A stretch of DNA of 55,304 nt from positions 1-55,304 of the forward strand of contig CAIVPT010000130.1 of the NCBI GenBank assembly GCA_903907855.1, given 5' to 3'. Position 1 is the first letter of the stretch. Each line of letters begins with the position of its first letter. The DNA is from an uncultured Synechococcaceae cyanobacterium. GTDB taxonomy: Bacteria; Cyanobacteriota; Cyanobacteriia; PCC-6307; Cyanobiaceae. The translations under genes were made by a program, and so were the position numbers. Below the pieces are notes generated by a model. It saw only the letters and a program-made list of their open reading frames with translations, ran no database searches and was not told the DNA's origin. Below are positions 46,191 through 54,116 of this stretch, one piece after another.

Positions 46191-46991
46191 TCAGAAAGGG
46201 ATCGGCATCTCCGCGTCGGCGGGATGGGGGGCGCAGCTCGCCACCCGCTGGGCCACCACCGGGCCGATCACCACGATCGCCGGCGAGCCGAAGCCCTCCT
46301 TCTGCACCCGCTCCGGCAACTCCGCCAGGGGGGCCAGCAGCAGCCGCTGTCCCACCACCGTGCCCTGCTGGATCACCGCCGAGGGGGTGTCGGCGGCCAG
46401 GCCACCGGCCTGCAACTCGGCGCAGATCGACGCCAGGTTGTGCAGCCCCATGTAGATCACCAGGCCGTCGCTGCTGCGGGCCAGGCCCCGCCAGTCGACA
46501 CCGGGCCGACCCTTGTCGATCTCCTCATGGCCGGTCACGAAGGTGACGCTGGAGCCCGCCCGGCGATGGGTGACCGGGATGCCCGCGTAGGCCGGCGCCG
46601 CGATGCCCGCCGTCACCCCCGGCACCACCTCCACGGGGATGCCGCGCGCCGCCAGATGGGCCGCCTCCTCGCCGCCGCGGCCGAACAGGAAGGGGTCACC
46701 GCCCTTGAGGCGCACGATCGTGCGATGGCGCCCGGCCAGCTCCACCAGCACGGCGTTGGTGCTGACCTGGGGAACCGAATGGTGGCCGCGGCGCTTGCCG
46801 ACGAAGTGCCGCTCGCAGTGGGGCGGCACCAGATCGAGCAGGGCCCCTGGCACCAGGGAGTCGTAGACGAGGGCATCGCAGCTGCGCAGCAGCCGGTGGG
46901 CCCGCAGGGTGAGCAGCTCCGGATCGCCCGGGCCTGCGCCCACCAGATACACGGTGCCGAGCCCATGGGGGTCGGGGAGGGGATCGCTCAT
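46191..46991 (-). CDS. cobA: Uroporphyrinogen-III C-methyltransferase
   Basis: The product has 266 residues. It makes precorrin-2, shared by siroheme and cobalamin synthesis. The SAM-methyltransferase signatures are VYLVGAGPGDPELLTLRA and IVRLKGGDPFLFGRGGEEA, with GIPVTHRR later. It is a stand-alone SUMT without the CysG dehydrogenase/chelatase domain, so oxidation and iron insertion need other proteins. Its ATG overlaps the stop of the HEAT-CbiX gene (ATGA), tying it to the nirA operon. Confidence 0.95.
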   Translation of the reverse strand: MSDPLPDPHGLGTVYLVGAGPGDPELLTLRAHRLLRSCDALVYDSLVPGALLDLVPPHCERHFVGKRRGHHSVPQVSTNAVLVELAGRHRTIVRLKGGDPFLFGRGGEEAAHLAARGIPVEVVPGVTAGIAAPAYAGIPVTHRRAGSSVTFVTGHEEIDKGRPGVDWRGLARSSDGLVIYMGLHNLASICAELQAGGLAADTPSAVIQQGTVVGQRLLLAPLAELPERVQKEGFGSPAIVVIGPVVAQRVASCAPHPADAEMPIPF

Positions 46992-48346
46992 GGCAGGGCC
47001 TCCAGGGCCGCCAGCAGCGCCTGGCGCACCTGCGGGCGTGCCAGGAGCGGCGCGGCGGCGGCGGCGCCGAGCCGGGGGGTGAGCGCCTCGGTGAGGCGGT
47101 TGGCCGCCAGGGCCAGGGGCAGGACGGGGCCGCGGATTGCCAGGGCCAGCTCCTCGGGATCGGCCGAACTGTATGGAGCGGCCAGGCAGGGCGCGGCGCA
47201 GCGGCGCTCCAGATGGCGCAGATAGCGGCGGGGCAGCGCCCCCTCCAGGGGGTGATGGAGCAACAGCGGACGCTGAGCCGCGGACGACGCCGCTGCCGCC
47301 ACGGACGCCACCGCCGCCACCAGGCTGTCCACCTCCTGGGCGAGGGCCGTCTGCCAGCAGGGCCAGGCCCCCAGGAAGGGCCAGCGGCGCACTGGGCCAT
47401 GGCGGCGCAGGTCGTCCACCAGCGGCGGCAGGTCCTGGCGGGCATGCCCCCCCGGCAGCAGGAGCAGCGGGACCACCCCCAGTGGCAGTGCCCCCTGCGG
47501 CGGCGGCGGCGGGGCCGGATCGGTGAGGGCGCGCAGCACCACCGGCGCACCGCGGCGCCGCTCCAGCTCCGCCGCCAGCTCCTGCAGCTCCTGCGGTACC
47601 AGCCCCCCGGAGCGGCCATGCACCACCAGCAGCAGTGGGGCGGCGGGGAGGGAGTGCAGCCGCCGCTCCAGGCGCTCCACCAACGCCGGCGCCAGGGCCC
47701 GCTGCCGCAGGGGCACCAGGGTGCGGCGCGCGTCCGGCAGGCGCACCAGGGCATCGACGGCGGCGGCCGCCAGGGTGGGATCCAGATCGGCCACCAGCAC
47801 GGCCAGGGTGTGGCGCAGCGGGGCCAGGGGCCAGGCGCTCAGGCCAAGGCACAGCCCCTCCAGAGCGGCACGGCGCACGGGGGTGGGTTCAGGCCCGAGC
47901 GCGACGGCGGCCAGATGGGGGAAGTCGGCGGGATCGCGCTGGTGGCCCAGGAGCGGCAACAGCGCGGCCTGGCGCGGCCTGCTCAGCCCGGCCGCCAGGG
48001 CCTGGCGGAGCAGGGAGGCCACCGGGGGCTGACGGCGCCGCAGCACCAGGGCCGGAAGCTGGGGATCGGCGGCGGGGGTGGCGAGCCACCAGCGCAGCAG
48101 GCGCGCCTCGGCCGGAGCGTCGAGCCGCGGGGTGAGGGCGGCCAGCAGGTCGGGGAGGGGTTCAAGGTCACCGACCTCGATCGCCGCCAGCCAGGGCTCC
48201 AGGGGCAGGGGAGCGGGCCCGCCCAGGCGCTGCAGGAAGGCCCAGCGCTCCGGGGAGCCGGGTTCGGGAAGGGCGGCCGGATCCGGGGGCGGGTCGAGGC
48301 CGGGGCTGGGGGCCACGCGCGGGAGGAACCGGGGGGAGATCAGCAT
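46988..48346 (-). CDS. HEAT-like repeat / CbiX (sirohydrochlorin chelatase-like) fusion protein
   Basis: The product has 452 residues. Residues 45-230 are helical repeats of HEAT type (for example RPRQAALLPLLGHQ and TPVRRAALEGLCLGLSAWPL). Residues 236-340 match the first half of CbiX/SirB: LLLVVHGRSGG with His243 and LLLLPGGHARQDLPPL with His301, the two conserved metal-site His residues. Residues 356-452 look like a weaker second half (LLLHHPLEGALPRRYL). Placed between nirA and cobA, it is a good candidate for the ferrochelatase that finishes siroheme for NirA; this is inference. It overlaps cobA by four nucleotides and begins 15 nt after nirA. Confidence 0.75.
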   Translation of the reverse strand: MLISPRFLPRVAPSPGLDPPPDPAALPEPGSPERWAFLQRLGGPAPLPLEPWLAAIEVGDLEPLPDLLAALTPRLDAPAEARLLRWWLATPAADPQLPALVLRRRQPPVASLLRQALAAGLSRPRQAALLPLLGHQRDPADFPHLAAVALGPEPTPVRRAALEGLCLGLSAWPLAPLRHTLAVLVADLDPTLAAAAVDALVRLPDARRTLVPLRQRALAPALVERLERRLHSLPAAPLLLVVHGRSGGLVPQELQELAAELERRRGAPVVLRALTDPAPPPPPQGALPLGVVPLLLLPGGHARQDLPPLVDDLRRHGPVRRWPFLGAWPCWQTALAQEVDSLVAAVASVAAAASSAAQRPLLLHHPLEGALPRRYLRHLERRCAAPCLAAPYSSADPEELALAIRGPVLPLALAANRLTEALTPRLGAAAAAPLLARPQVRQALLAALEALP

Positions 48347-48361
48347 GGCAAGTCCCGGAGG

Positions 48362-49945
48362 TCAGGAACCCGTGCCGCGGCGCCTGGCCCCGAACCTCTC
48401 CACCAGCAACGCCTCCAGCACGTCGGGCAGTTCGCTGAGGGGCACCCCCTTCTCCTGCAGCTCCGCCAACCGCGGTTCAGACCCCATCGAGCCGCCCACG
48501 TAGATCTTGGCCGCCTCCACCATCACGCCGTCCTGGCGGGCCTTGGCCCCCATCAGTCCGATCTGGCCCAGGTAGGGCTGGCCGCAGGCATTGGGGCAGC
48601 CAGTCCAGTGGGTGCGCACGGCATGGGGCAGCTCCAGGCGACGCTCCAGCTCCTCCACCACCGCCTGGGCGGTGCTCTTGGTGGGGATCAGGGCGAAGCT
48701 GCAGTAGTGGTTGCCGGTGCAGCTGACCGCCTCCGCCAGCAGCGGTCCGGGCTCCAGCGGGAAGCGCTGCAGCAGCGGCTCGGCCCGCAGGGCCTCCAGC
48801 CGCTCCTCGGGCACATCAACGAGCAAGACGTTCTGGCTCTCGCTCAGCCGCAGCTCGCCGCTGCCGTAGGCGCTGGCCAACCGGGCCAGCTCGGCCATGG
48901 CGGCGGCATCGAGGCGGCCCATCGGCACATTCAGGCCAACCCAGCAGAGGCCGGGCTGCTTCTGGCGATGCACGCCGCAGACATCGCGCGGCGCCCGGGT
49001 CACCAGATGGCTGCCGTCGTGGGGAACGGCGACGGCGGCCTCCCCCTCCAACTCGCGCCAGCACTGCAGCACCTGCTCGCGGTAGGTCTCCAGGCCGAGG
49101 GACTCCACCAAGTACATCACCCGGCTGCGGTTGCGGGCGCCGCGGTCGCCTGTCGCCTCGTAGTGGCGCAGCACCGCCAGGGTGAAGCCCGCCAGCTGGT
49201 CGGGCCGCAGCCACAGCCCCAGGGGGATCGCCAGCTCGTTGCGCTGGGCCGAGAAGAAGCCGCCCACCATCACGGTGAAGCCGAGCTGGTCGCCGTGGAG
49301 GGCCGGCAGGAAAGCCAGGTCGTTGTGCAGCAGGAAGCTGTCGGGGGCACCGCCGACGGCGACGTTGAACTTGCGGGGCAGGTTGCGCGGCCCCCCCTCC
49401 CCGAGCAGGCGCGCCTGGATGGCCTGCACCAGTGGGCGGCTGTCGAGGAATTCCTCCGGATCGAGGCCGGCCAGGGGGTTGGCGGTGATGTTGCGGGGGT
49501 TGTCGTGGCCCGACTGGTGGCTGGTGAGCCCCACGGCTGCGATCCGCGTGAGCAGCGGGGCCATGTCCTCCAGCAGCAGGCCGCGCAGCTGCAGGTTCTG
49601 GCGGGTGGTGATATCGGCGCTGCCGTGCTCGCCGCAGCGATCCACCGTGTCGGCCAGCACCGCGAGCTGATCGGCCTGAATCACCCCGCCGGGCAGCCGC
49701 AGCCGCACCATGAAGCGGCCGGGGGTAACCGGACGGAAGAAGATCCCCAGCCACTTGAGGTGGATCGTGAGGGTGGCTTCATCGAGCTGGTCCCAGCCGG
49801 CGGCGGCGAGCTCGGCCAGGCGGGGCTCGAGATCCAGGCCGCACAACTGGGCTTTGGCGCTCTCCACTTTGCTGAGGGGAGCGGAGGCGGCATCGCTGGT
49901 GGGGCCGGCGGGAGACGCAACGGACCCGTCCGGACGGGAGGTCAT
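48362..49945 (-). CDS. nirA: Ferredoxin-nitrite reductase
   Basis: The product has 527 residues. It reduces nitrite to ammonium using ferredoxin, a [4Fe-4S] cluster and siroheme. Cluster cysteines are in SCTGNHYCSFALIPTK and HWTGCPNACGQPYLGQ; ITTRQNLQLRGL and GHDNPRNITANPLAG are siroheme-side motifs. The ATG at 49945 gives a Ser/Ala/Pro-rich first 25 residues. It heads a minus-strand operon nirA-(HEAT-CbiX)-cobA. A candidate NtcA site lies about 150 nt upstream. Confidence 0.96.
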   Translation of the reverse strand: MTSRPDGSVASPAGPTSDAASAPLSKVESAKAQLCGLDLEPRLAELAAAGWDQLDEATLTIHLKWLGIFFRPVTPGRFMVRLRLPGGVIQADQLAVLADTVDRCGEHGSADITTRQNLQLRGLLLEDMAPLLTRIAAVGLTSHQSGHDNPRNITANPLAGLDPEEFLDSRPLVQAIQARLLGEGGPRNLPRKFNVAVGGAPDSFLLHNDLAFLPALHGDQLGFTVMVGGFFSAQRNELAIPLGLWLRPDQLAGFTLAVLRHYEATGDRGARNRSRVMYLVESLGLETYREQVLQCWRELEGEAAVAVPHDGSHLVTRAPRDVCGVHRQKQPGLCWVGLNVPMGRLDAAAMAELARLASAYGSGELRLSESQNVLLVDVPEERLEALRAEPLLQRFPLEPGPLLAEAVSCTGNHYCSFALIPTKSTAQAVVEELERRLELPHAVRTHWTGCPNACGQPYLGQIGLMGAKARQDGVMVEAAKIYVGGSMGSEPRLAELQEKGVPLSELPDVLEALLVERFGARRRGTGS

Positions 49946-50057
49946 GGGGAGAGCAAGGAAGGGGCGACCCGCAAAACGCGGCAAAAAGTCCTGATCCTTT
50001 CCTCGCGGGGAGGTGCGGGGACCGGGACGGCCAGGGGCGGCCACACTGCTCTCACCC

Positions 50058-50103
50058 ATAATTTGACCACCTGGCCCCAGCGCGAACCTGTTGCCACCGC
50101 TAC
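50058..50103 (-). promoter_or_regulatory. Candidate NtcA-activated promoter of nirA
   Basis: On the minus strand GTAGCGGTGGCAAC (50103-50090) fits GTN10AC, with GTA-N8-AAC against the consensus GTA-N8-TAC. After 26 nt comes AATTAT (50063-50058), part of AAATTATGGG. The spacing is slightly longer than the usual 22-24. The site is 145 nt before the nirA ATG. Confidence 0.4.
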
Positions 50104-50126
50104 CAAATGCCAGTGCGCCCGCAGCG

Positions 50127-51194
50127 ATGGGGCTGCCGGACCGGCGCCACCAGCGGCTCCAGGACCTCGGCCCGGCGCGGGCACGCTTCCGGGAGCTGCT
50201 CGGCAAGGTGGGCAGCGGCGAACACACCAGCACCGGCCTGAGTCGGGAAGAGGCGCGTGAGTCGATCGAGCTGATGCTCGGCAGCGGGGTGGACGAGGCG
50301 CAGGTGGGGGCGTTCCTGATCGCCCACCGCATCCGGCGACCCACGCCCGAGGAGCTCACCGGCATGCTCGATGCGTACCGGGCCCTGGGGCCGGTCCTGG
50401 AGACGCCGGGGCGGAGCGCCCTCTGTTTCGGGGTGCCCTACGACGGGCGCAGCCGCACGGCACCGCTGTTGCCCCTGCTGGCCCTGAGCCTGGCCGCCGA
50501 GGGGCTGCCCGTGGTGCTGCACGGCGGCGATCCGATGCCCGTGAAGTACGGCGTCACCCTGGCGGAGCTGTTCGCGGCCCTCGGGATCGAATGGCGCGGC
50601 CTGACGCTGGCGGCGCTGCAGCAGCGGCTCGATCGCCACGGGCTGGCGCTGGCCCACCAGCCCGACCACTTCCCGGCCGCTGAGCGGCTGGTGGCGATCC
50701 GGGACGCGATCGGCAAGCGGCCGCCGGTGGCGAGCCTGGAGCTGCTCTGGACCCCCCACCGCGGGGAGCACCTGCTGGTGAGCGGCTTTGTGCATCCCCC
50801 CACCGAGGCGCGGGCCTGGGAGGCGCTCGGGGCCGCCGGCGAGAGGGATCTGCTGACGGTGAAGGGGTTGGAGGGCTCCACGGATCTGCCCACCACCCGC
50901 GCCGGCATCACCGCCCGCGTGCGCGAGGGAGCGGTGGAGCGGATCCTGCTTCACCCCCGCGACCACGGCATCTCCGCCCCGGAGGAGCCCTGGACCAGCC
51001 TGGAGACGTGGCGGCAGGACGCCCTGGCGGCCCTCTGTGGTGAGGGGCCCTTGGCGGAGGCGCTGGGCTGGAATCTGGCGGCCTACCTCTGGTTCGCCGG
51101 CCGGGTCGCCGGCCTGGCGGAGGGGTTGGAGCGGGCGCGGGCGCTGCTGCTGGCCCGCAGCGGCGAACGGCTGCGGGCGGAGCTGGCCGAATGA
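50127..51194 (+). CDS. Anthranilate phosphoribosyltransferase-like protein (TrpD2 family)
   Basis: The product has 355 residues. It has the glycosyltransferase family 3 layout: a helical N-terminal part with GAFLIAHRIRRPTPEELTGM, then VLHGGDPMPVKYGVTLAELF in place of the usual TrpD PRPP-binding VKHGNRA/S loop, and TVKGLEGSTDLPTTRAG. These changes suggest it is not the tryptophan enzyme; a nucleic-acid-binding role is known for some TrpD2 relatives. It lies between nirA (divergent) and narM, with 16 nt to narM. The role in nitrate assimilation is unknown. The ATG at 50127 is the start of the conserved region. Confidence 0.78.
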   Translation: MGLPDRRHQRLQDLGPARARFRELLGKVGSGEHTSTGLSREEARESIELMLGSGVDEAQVGAFLIAHRIRRPTPEELTGMLDAYRALGPVLETPGRSALCFGVPYDGRSRTAPLLPLLALSLAAEGLPVVLHGGDPMPVKYGVTLAELFAALGIEWRGLTLAALQQRLDRHGLALAHQPDHFPAAERLVAIRDAIGKRPPVASLELLWTPHRGEHLLVSGFVHPPTEARAWEALGAAGERDLLTVKGLEGSTDLPTTRAGITARVREGAVERILLHPRDHGISAPEEPWTSLETWRQDALAALCGEGPLAEALGWNLAAYLWFAGRVAGLAEGLERARALLLARSGERLRAELAE

Positions 51195-51210
51195 TCACCC
51201 TGAAACCCAC

Positions 51211-51705
51211 ATGAACAGCCAGGAGCCCCGCTGCCGCCGCGTCTTCGCCTTCGAGGCCGACTTCGCCGGCGATCTGCGCTGCCTGCCGATGGCGGTGCGC
51301 CGCAAGCTCGACCTGGCGGGGGTGAAGCTGAAATTGCTGCAGTGGCACGGCCTCGAAGAGGAGGAGCGGCGGCGGCTGCTGGCCTGGGACGACGACGACA
51401 GCGCGATCGCGGGGTTGCGGGAGTGGCTGCTGGCCCGCAGCGCCACCCTCCCTGAGGGTCCGGCACGAGCCCTCGAGCCAGCCGCCGATCCGGAGTGGCG
51501 CAGCAGCGCTGCCTGGCCGGAGGCCGTGCTCCGTTCTTGTGCGCAGCTGGGGTTGACGCCACAGCCAGAGCGCTGGCGCACGTTGGACGAACTGGAGCGA
51601 TTCGCGTTGCTGAAGCTCAGCCACCCCGGCCACGAACACCGCAACCTGCCCCGGGCCCTGGCCGAGTTCGGGGCGCTGGCGGATCCTCTACCGGAGCATC
51701 GGTAA
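51211..51705 (+). CDS. narM: Nitrate reductase-associated protein NarM
   Basis: The product has 164 residues. Conserved blocks VFAFEADFAGDLRCLPMAVR, KLDLAGVKLKLLQWHGL, and FALLKLSHPGHEHRNLPRAL match NarM, which is needed for active ferredoxin-type nitrate reductase (NarB) in cyanobacteria. narB itself is not in the window and may follow nrtC. The start is the ATG 16 nt after the TrpD2-like stop. Its TAA lies inside the NtcA site of nrtA. Confidence 0.92.
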   Translation: MNSQEPRCRRVFAFEADFAGDLRCLPMAVRRKLDLAGVKLKLLQWHGLEEEERRRLLAWDDDDSAIAGLREWLLARSATLPEGPARALEPAADPEWRSSAAWPEAVLRSCAQLGLTPQPERWRTLDELERFALLKLSHPGHEHRNLPRALAEFGALADPLPEHR

Positions 51706-51745
51706 CAACCGCCACAGTGGATTGGAACGGCAGGGTGGTTAGTTA
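51702..51745 (+). promoter_or_regulatory. NtcA-activated promoter of nrtABC
   Basis: GTAACAACCGCCAC (51702-51715) fits GTN10AC, with GTA-N8-CAC. After 24 nt comes TAGTTA (51740-51745), as part of TTAGTTATGGG. This is the layout of class II NtcA promoters (NtcA site about 22-24 nt ahead of a -10 box and no -35). The site overlaps the narM stop codon. The leader to nrtA would be about 170 nt. Confidence 0.55.
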
Positions 51746-51765
51746 TGGGCGTCGGTCAGCCTGAC

Positions 51766-51808
51766 GCGCCGGCTTGCTTACGTCCAACCGGCGCACTTCG
51801 TTGCGAAG
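51766..51808 (+). promoter_or_regulatory. Hairpins in the nrtA leader
   Basis: GCGCCGG (51766-51772) pairs with CCGGCGC (51788-51794) across 15 nt. A second hairpin, CTTCG-TTG-CGAAG, follows at 51796-51808. They lie 15-65 nt after the expected start of transcription. A regulatory role is possible but not shown. Confidence 0.3.
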
Positions 51809-51924
51809 CCCGGTTGCCTGGCCGCACGCTCTCACCCGCGACCACCCACCCTTTTCCACCCGCGACGAGCGCCATGCCCCGCAGCGGCGGCGGTGTCGTG
51901 CCCGTACATCCCGAGTTCCTTCCT

Positions 51925-53229
51925 ATGGCGTCCACCTCCCGTCGCAGATTCCTGATCACCGCCGCCGGCAGCGCCGTTGGCACCGCGTTTCTGGCCGCCT
52001 GCGGCGGCCGCGGCCCCTCCGGCGGCGACACCGCCACGGCCCCGGCCGGCGGCGGCGGCGACACCGAGGTGAAGGGCGCCACCCTGGGCTTCATCGCCCT
52101 CACCGACAGCGCTCCGCTGATCATCGCCAAGGAGAAGGGCCTGTTCGCCAAGCACGGCATGCCCGACACGAAGGTGGTGAAGCAGACCTCCTGGGCCGTG
52201 ACCCGCGACAACCTGGAACTCGGCAGCGAGCGGGGCGGCATCGACGGCGCCCACATCCTCTCGCCGATGCCCCTGCTGCTCACCGCGGGCACGATCAGCA
52301 AGAGCAAGCAGCCGGTGCCGATGTACACCTTGGCGCGGCTCAACCTGCAGGGCCAGGCCTTCAGCGCCTCAAAGGATCTGCTGGATGAAAAGCTGACGAT
52401 CGACAACAGGGAGGGCTTGGCCAAGGCGAGCAAGAGCCTGGGCCGCACCCTGAAGGCGGCGGTCACCTTCCCCGGCGGCAACCACGACCTCTGGATGCGC
52501 TACTGGCTGTCGGCCAACGGCCTCGACCCCAACAAAGATGCCGACCTGGTGGTGGTGCCGCCGCCGCAGATGGTGGCGAACATGCAGACCGGCACGATGG
52601 ATCTGTTCTGCGTGGGCGAGCCGTGGAACCAGCGTCTTGTGAACAAGAAGCTCGGCTATACCGCGGCCCAAACCGGTGAATTCTGGAACAAGCACCCTGA
52701 GAAAGCCTTCTCGATGCGAGCCGACTGGGTGGACAAGAACCCCAAGGCGGCGAAGGCCCTGCTGATGGCCGTGCAGGAGGCCCAGATCTGGTGCCAGGAC
52801 CCGGCCAATCTCGACGAGATGTGCGAGATCATCTCCAAAGACAAGTACATCAAAGCCGCGGTGGCTGACCTCAAGCCCCGCCTGGCCGGCGTGGTCGACT
52901 ACGGCGACGGCCGCAAGGTGACCGACAGCCCCCACAAGATGCTGTTCTGGGACAGCAACGCCTCCTTCCCCTTCAAGAGCCACGACCAGTGGTTTGTGGT
53001 GGAAGACATGCGCTGGGGCTACCTGCCCGCCGACACCGACATCGACGCGCTGGTGAACAAGGTGAACCGCGCCGATCTCTGGAAAGAGGCGGCCAAGGCG
53101 ATCGGCCGCAGTCAGGACATCCCCGCCAGCGATTCCCGCGGCAAGGAAACCTTCTTCGATGGTGTGGTGTTTGATCCCGCCAATCCCAAGGCCTACCTCG
53201 ACGGTCTGAAGATCAAGGCGATGCGCTGA
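51925..53229 (+). CDS. nrtA: Nitrate/nitrite-binding lipoprotein NrtA
   Basis: The product has 434 residues. The N-terminus MASTSRRRFLITAAGSAVG has a twin-arginine motif, followed by a lipobox AFLAAC with Cys26 as lipid site, then a low-complexity GGDTATAPAGGGG linker. The binding domain shows LGFIALTDSAPLIIAKEKGL, TSWAVTRDNLELG and VPPPQMVANMQTGTMDLFCV, as in NrtA. It captures nitrate and nitrite at the periplasmic face for the NrtBCD transporter. The ATG at 51925 is set by the signal peptide; it lies 219 nt after narM. Confidence 0.95.
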   Translation: MASTSRRRFLITAAGSAVGTAFLAACGGRGPSGGDTATAPAGGGGDTEVKGATLGFIALTDSAPLIIAKEKGLFAKHGMPDTKVVKQTSWAVTRDNLELGSERGGIDGAHILSPMPLLLTAGTISKSKQPVPMYTLARLNLQGQAFSASKDLLDEKLTIDNREGLAKASKSLGRTLKAAVTFPGGNHDLWMRYWLSANGLDPNKDADLVVVPPPQMVANMQTGTMDLFCVGEPWNQRLVNKKLGYTAAQTGEFWNKHPEKAFSMRADWVDKNPKAAKALLMAVQEAQIWCQDPANLDEMCEIISKDKYIKAAVADLKPRLAGVVDYGDGRKVTDSPHKMLFWDSNASFPFKSHDQWFVVEDMRWGYLPADTDIDALVNKVNRADLWKEAAKAIGRSQDIPASDSRGKETFFDGVVFDPANPKAYLDGLKIKAMR

Positions 53230-53272
53230 GGTCCAGCCCCGCCCCGCGCCCCCACCGTCCCACCGTTTCCCG

Positions 53273-54115
53273 ATGACCCCCTCCTCCCCCGCCGCGGCCC
53301 CGCGGCGTGCCGATCGCCCGCGCCGGTGGCTGCCGGCGGTGCGGGCCTCGCTGCCCTACCTGGTCTGCATCGGCGGCTTCCTGCTGCTGTGGCAGCTGCT
53401 CTCCCTGTTCCTCGGAACGGCACGGCTGCCGGGGCCGATCAACGTGATCGTCGACACCTGGGACCCTTACATCACCCAGCCCTTTTTCGATGAGGGCGGC
53501 ACGAGCAAGGGCCTGGGCTGGCAGATCCTGCTGTCGCTGCAAAGGGTGGCGCTGGGCTACGGGCTGGCGGCGCTGGTGGGGATCGGCATCGGCGGCCTGC
53601 TGGGGTTGAACCGCTTCATTGGCAAGGGCCTTGATCCGGTGATCCAGGTGTTGCGCACCGTGCCACCCCTGGCCTGGTTCCCGATCTCGCTGATGGTGTT
53701 CCAGGACGCCAGCACTTCGGCGATATTCGTGATCTTCATCACCGCGATCTGGCCGATCATCATCAACACCGCCGTCGGCATCCGCGAGATCCCGCAGGAC
53801 TACACAAACGTGGCGCGCGTGCTGCGGTTGCGCAAGGGTGAATACATCCGCAATGTGGTGATTCCGGCCACGGTGCCCTATGTATTCACCGGCCTGCGCA
53901 TTGCCGTGGGCCTGGCCTGGCTGGCGATCGTGGCGGCGGAGATGCTCAAGGCCGATGGCGGCATCGGCTACTTCATCTGGGACGCCTATAACGCCGGCGG
54001 CGACGCCAGCTCCAGCCAGATCATCCTGGCGATCATCTATGTGGGTCTGGTGGGCCTGGCCCTCGACCGCCTGGTGGCCTGGGCGGGCCGGCGCGTGGCA
54101 CGGGGGTCCAACTGA
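53273..54115 (+). CDS. nrtB: Nitrate ABC transporter permease NrtB
   Basis: The product has 280 residues with about six membrane helices. The permease loop reads NVARVLRLRKGEYIRNVVIP, leading to an EAA-like stretch PYVFTGLRIAVGLAWLAIV, and LRTVPPLAWFPISLMVF is the NrtB/SsuC family signature. It forms the inner-membrane channel of NrtABCD. It starts 43 nt after nrtA and ends 1 nt before nrtC. Confidence 0.95.
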   Translation: MTPSSPAAAPRRADRPRRWLPAVRASLPYLVCIGGFLLLWQLLSLFLGTARLPGPINVIVDTWDPYITQPFFDEGGTSKGLGWQILLSLQRVALGYGLAALVGIGIGGLLGLNRFIGKGLDPVIQVLRTVPPLAWFPISLMVFQDASTSAIFVIFITAIWPIIINTAVGIREIPQDYTNVARVLRLRKGEYIRNVVIPATVPYVFTGLRIAVGLAWLAIVAAEMLKADGGIGYFIWDAYNAGGDASSSQIILAIIYVGLVGLALDRLVAWAGRRVARGSN

Positions 54116-54116
54116 G

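Noticed and set aside
50090-50103. The GTTGCCACCGCTAC reading of the same site as a plus-strand NtcA site for the TrpD2-like gene
   Set aside because: It lies only 23 nt before that gene's ATG with no -10 box in between. The minus-strand reading, facing nirA, has a usable -10 region.
47213-50260. A 1015-codon open frame on the plus strand across the HEAT-CbiX and nirA genes
   Set aside because: It is an antisense shadow: repetitive Gln/Gly/His/Arg composition and no motif, opposite a complete NirA with all cluster cysteines.
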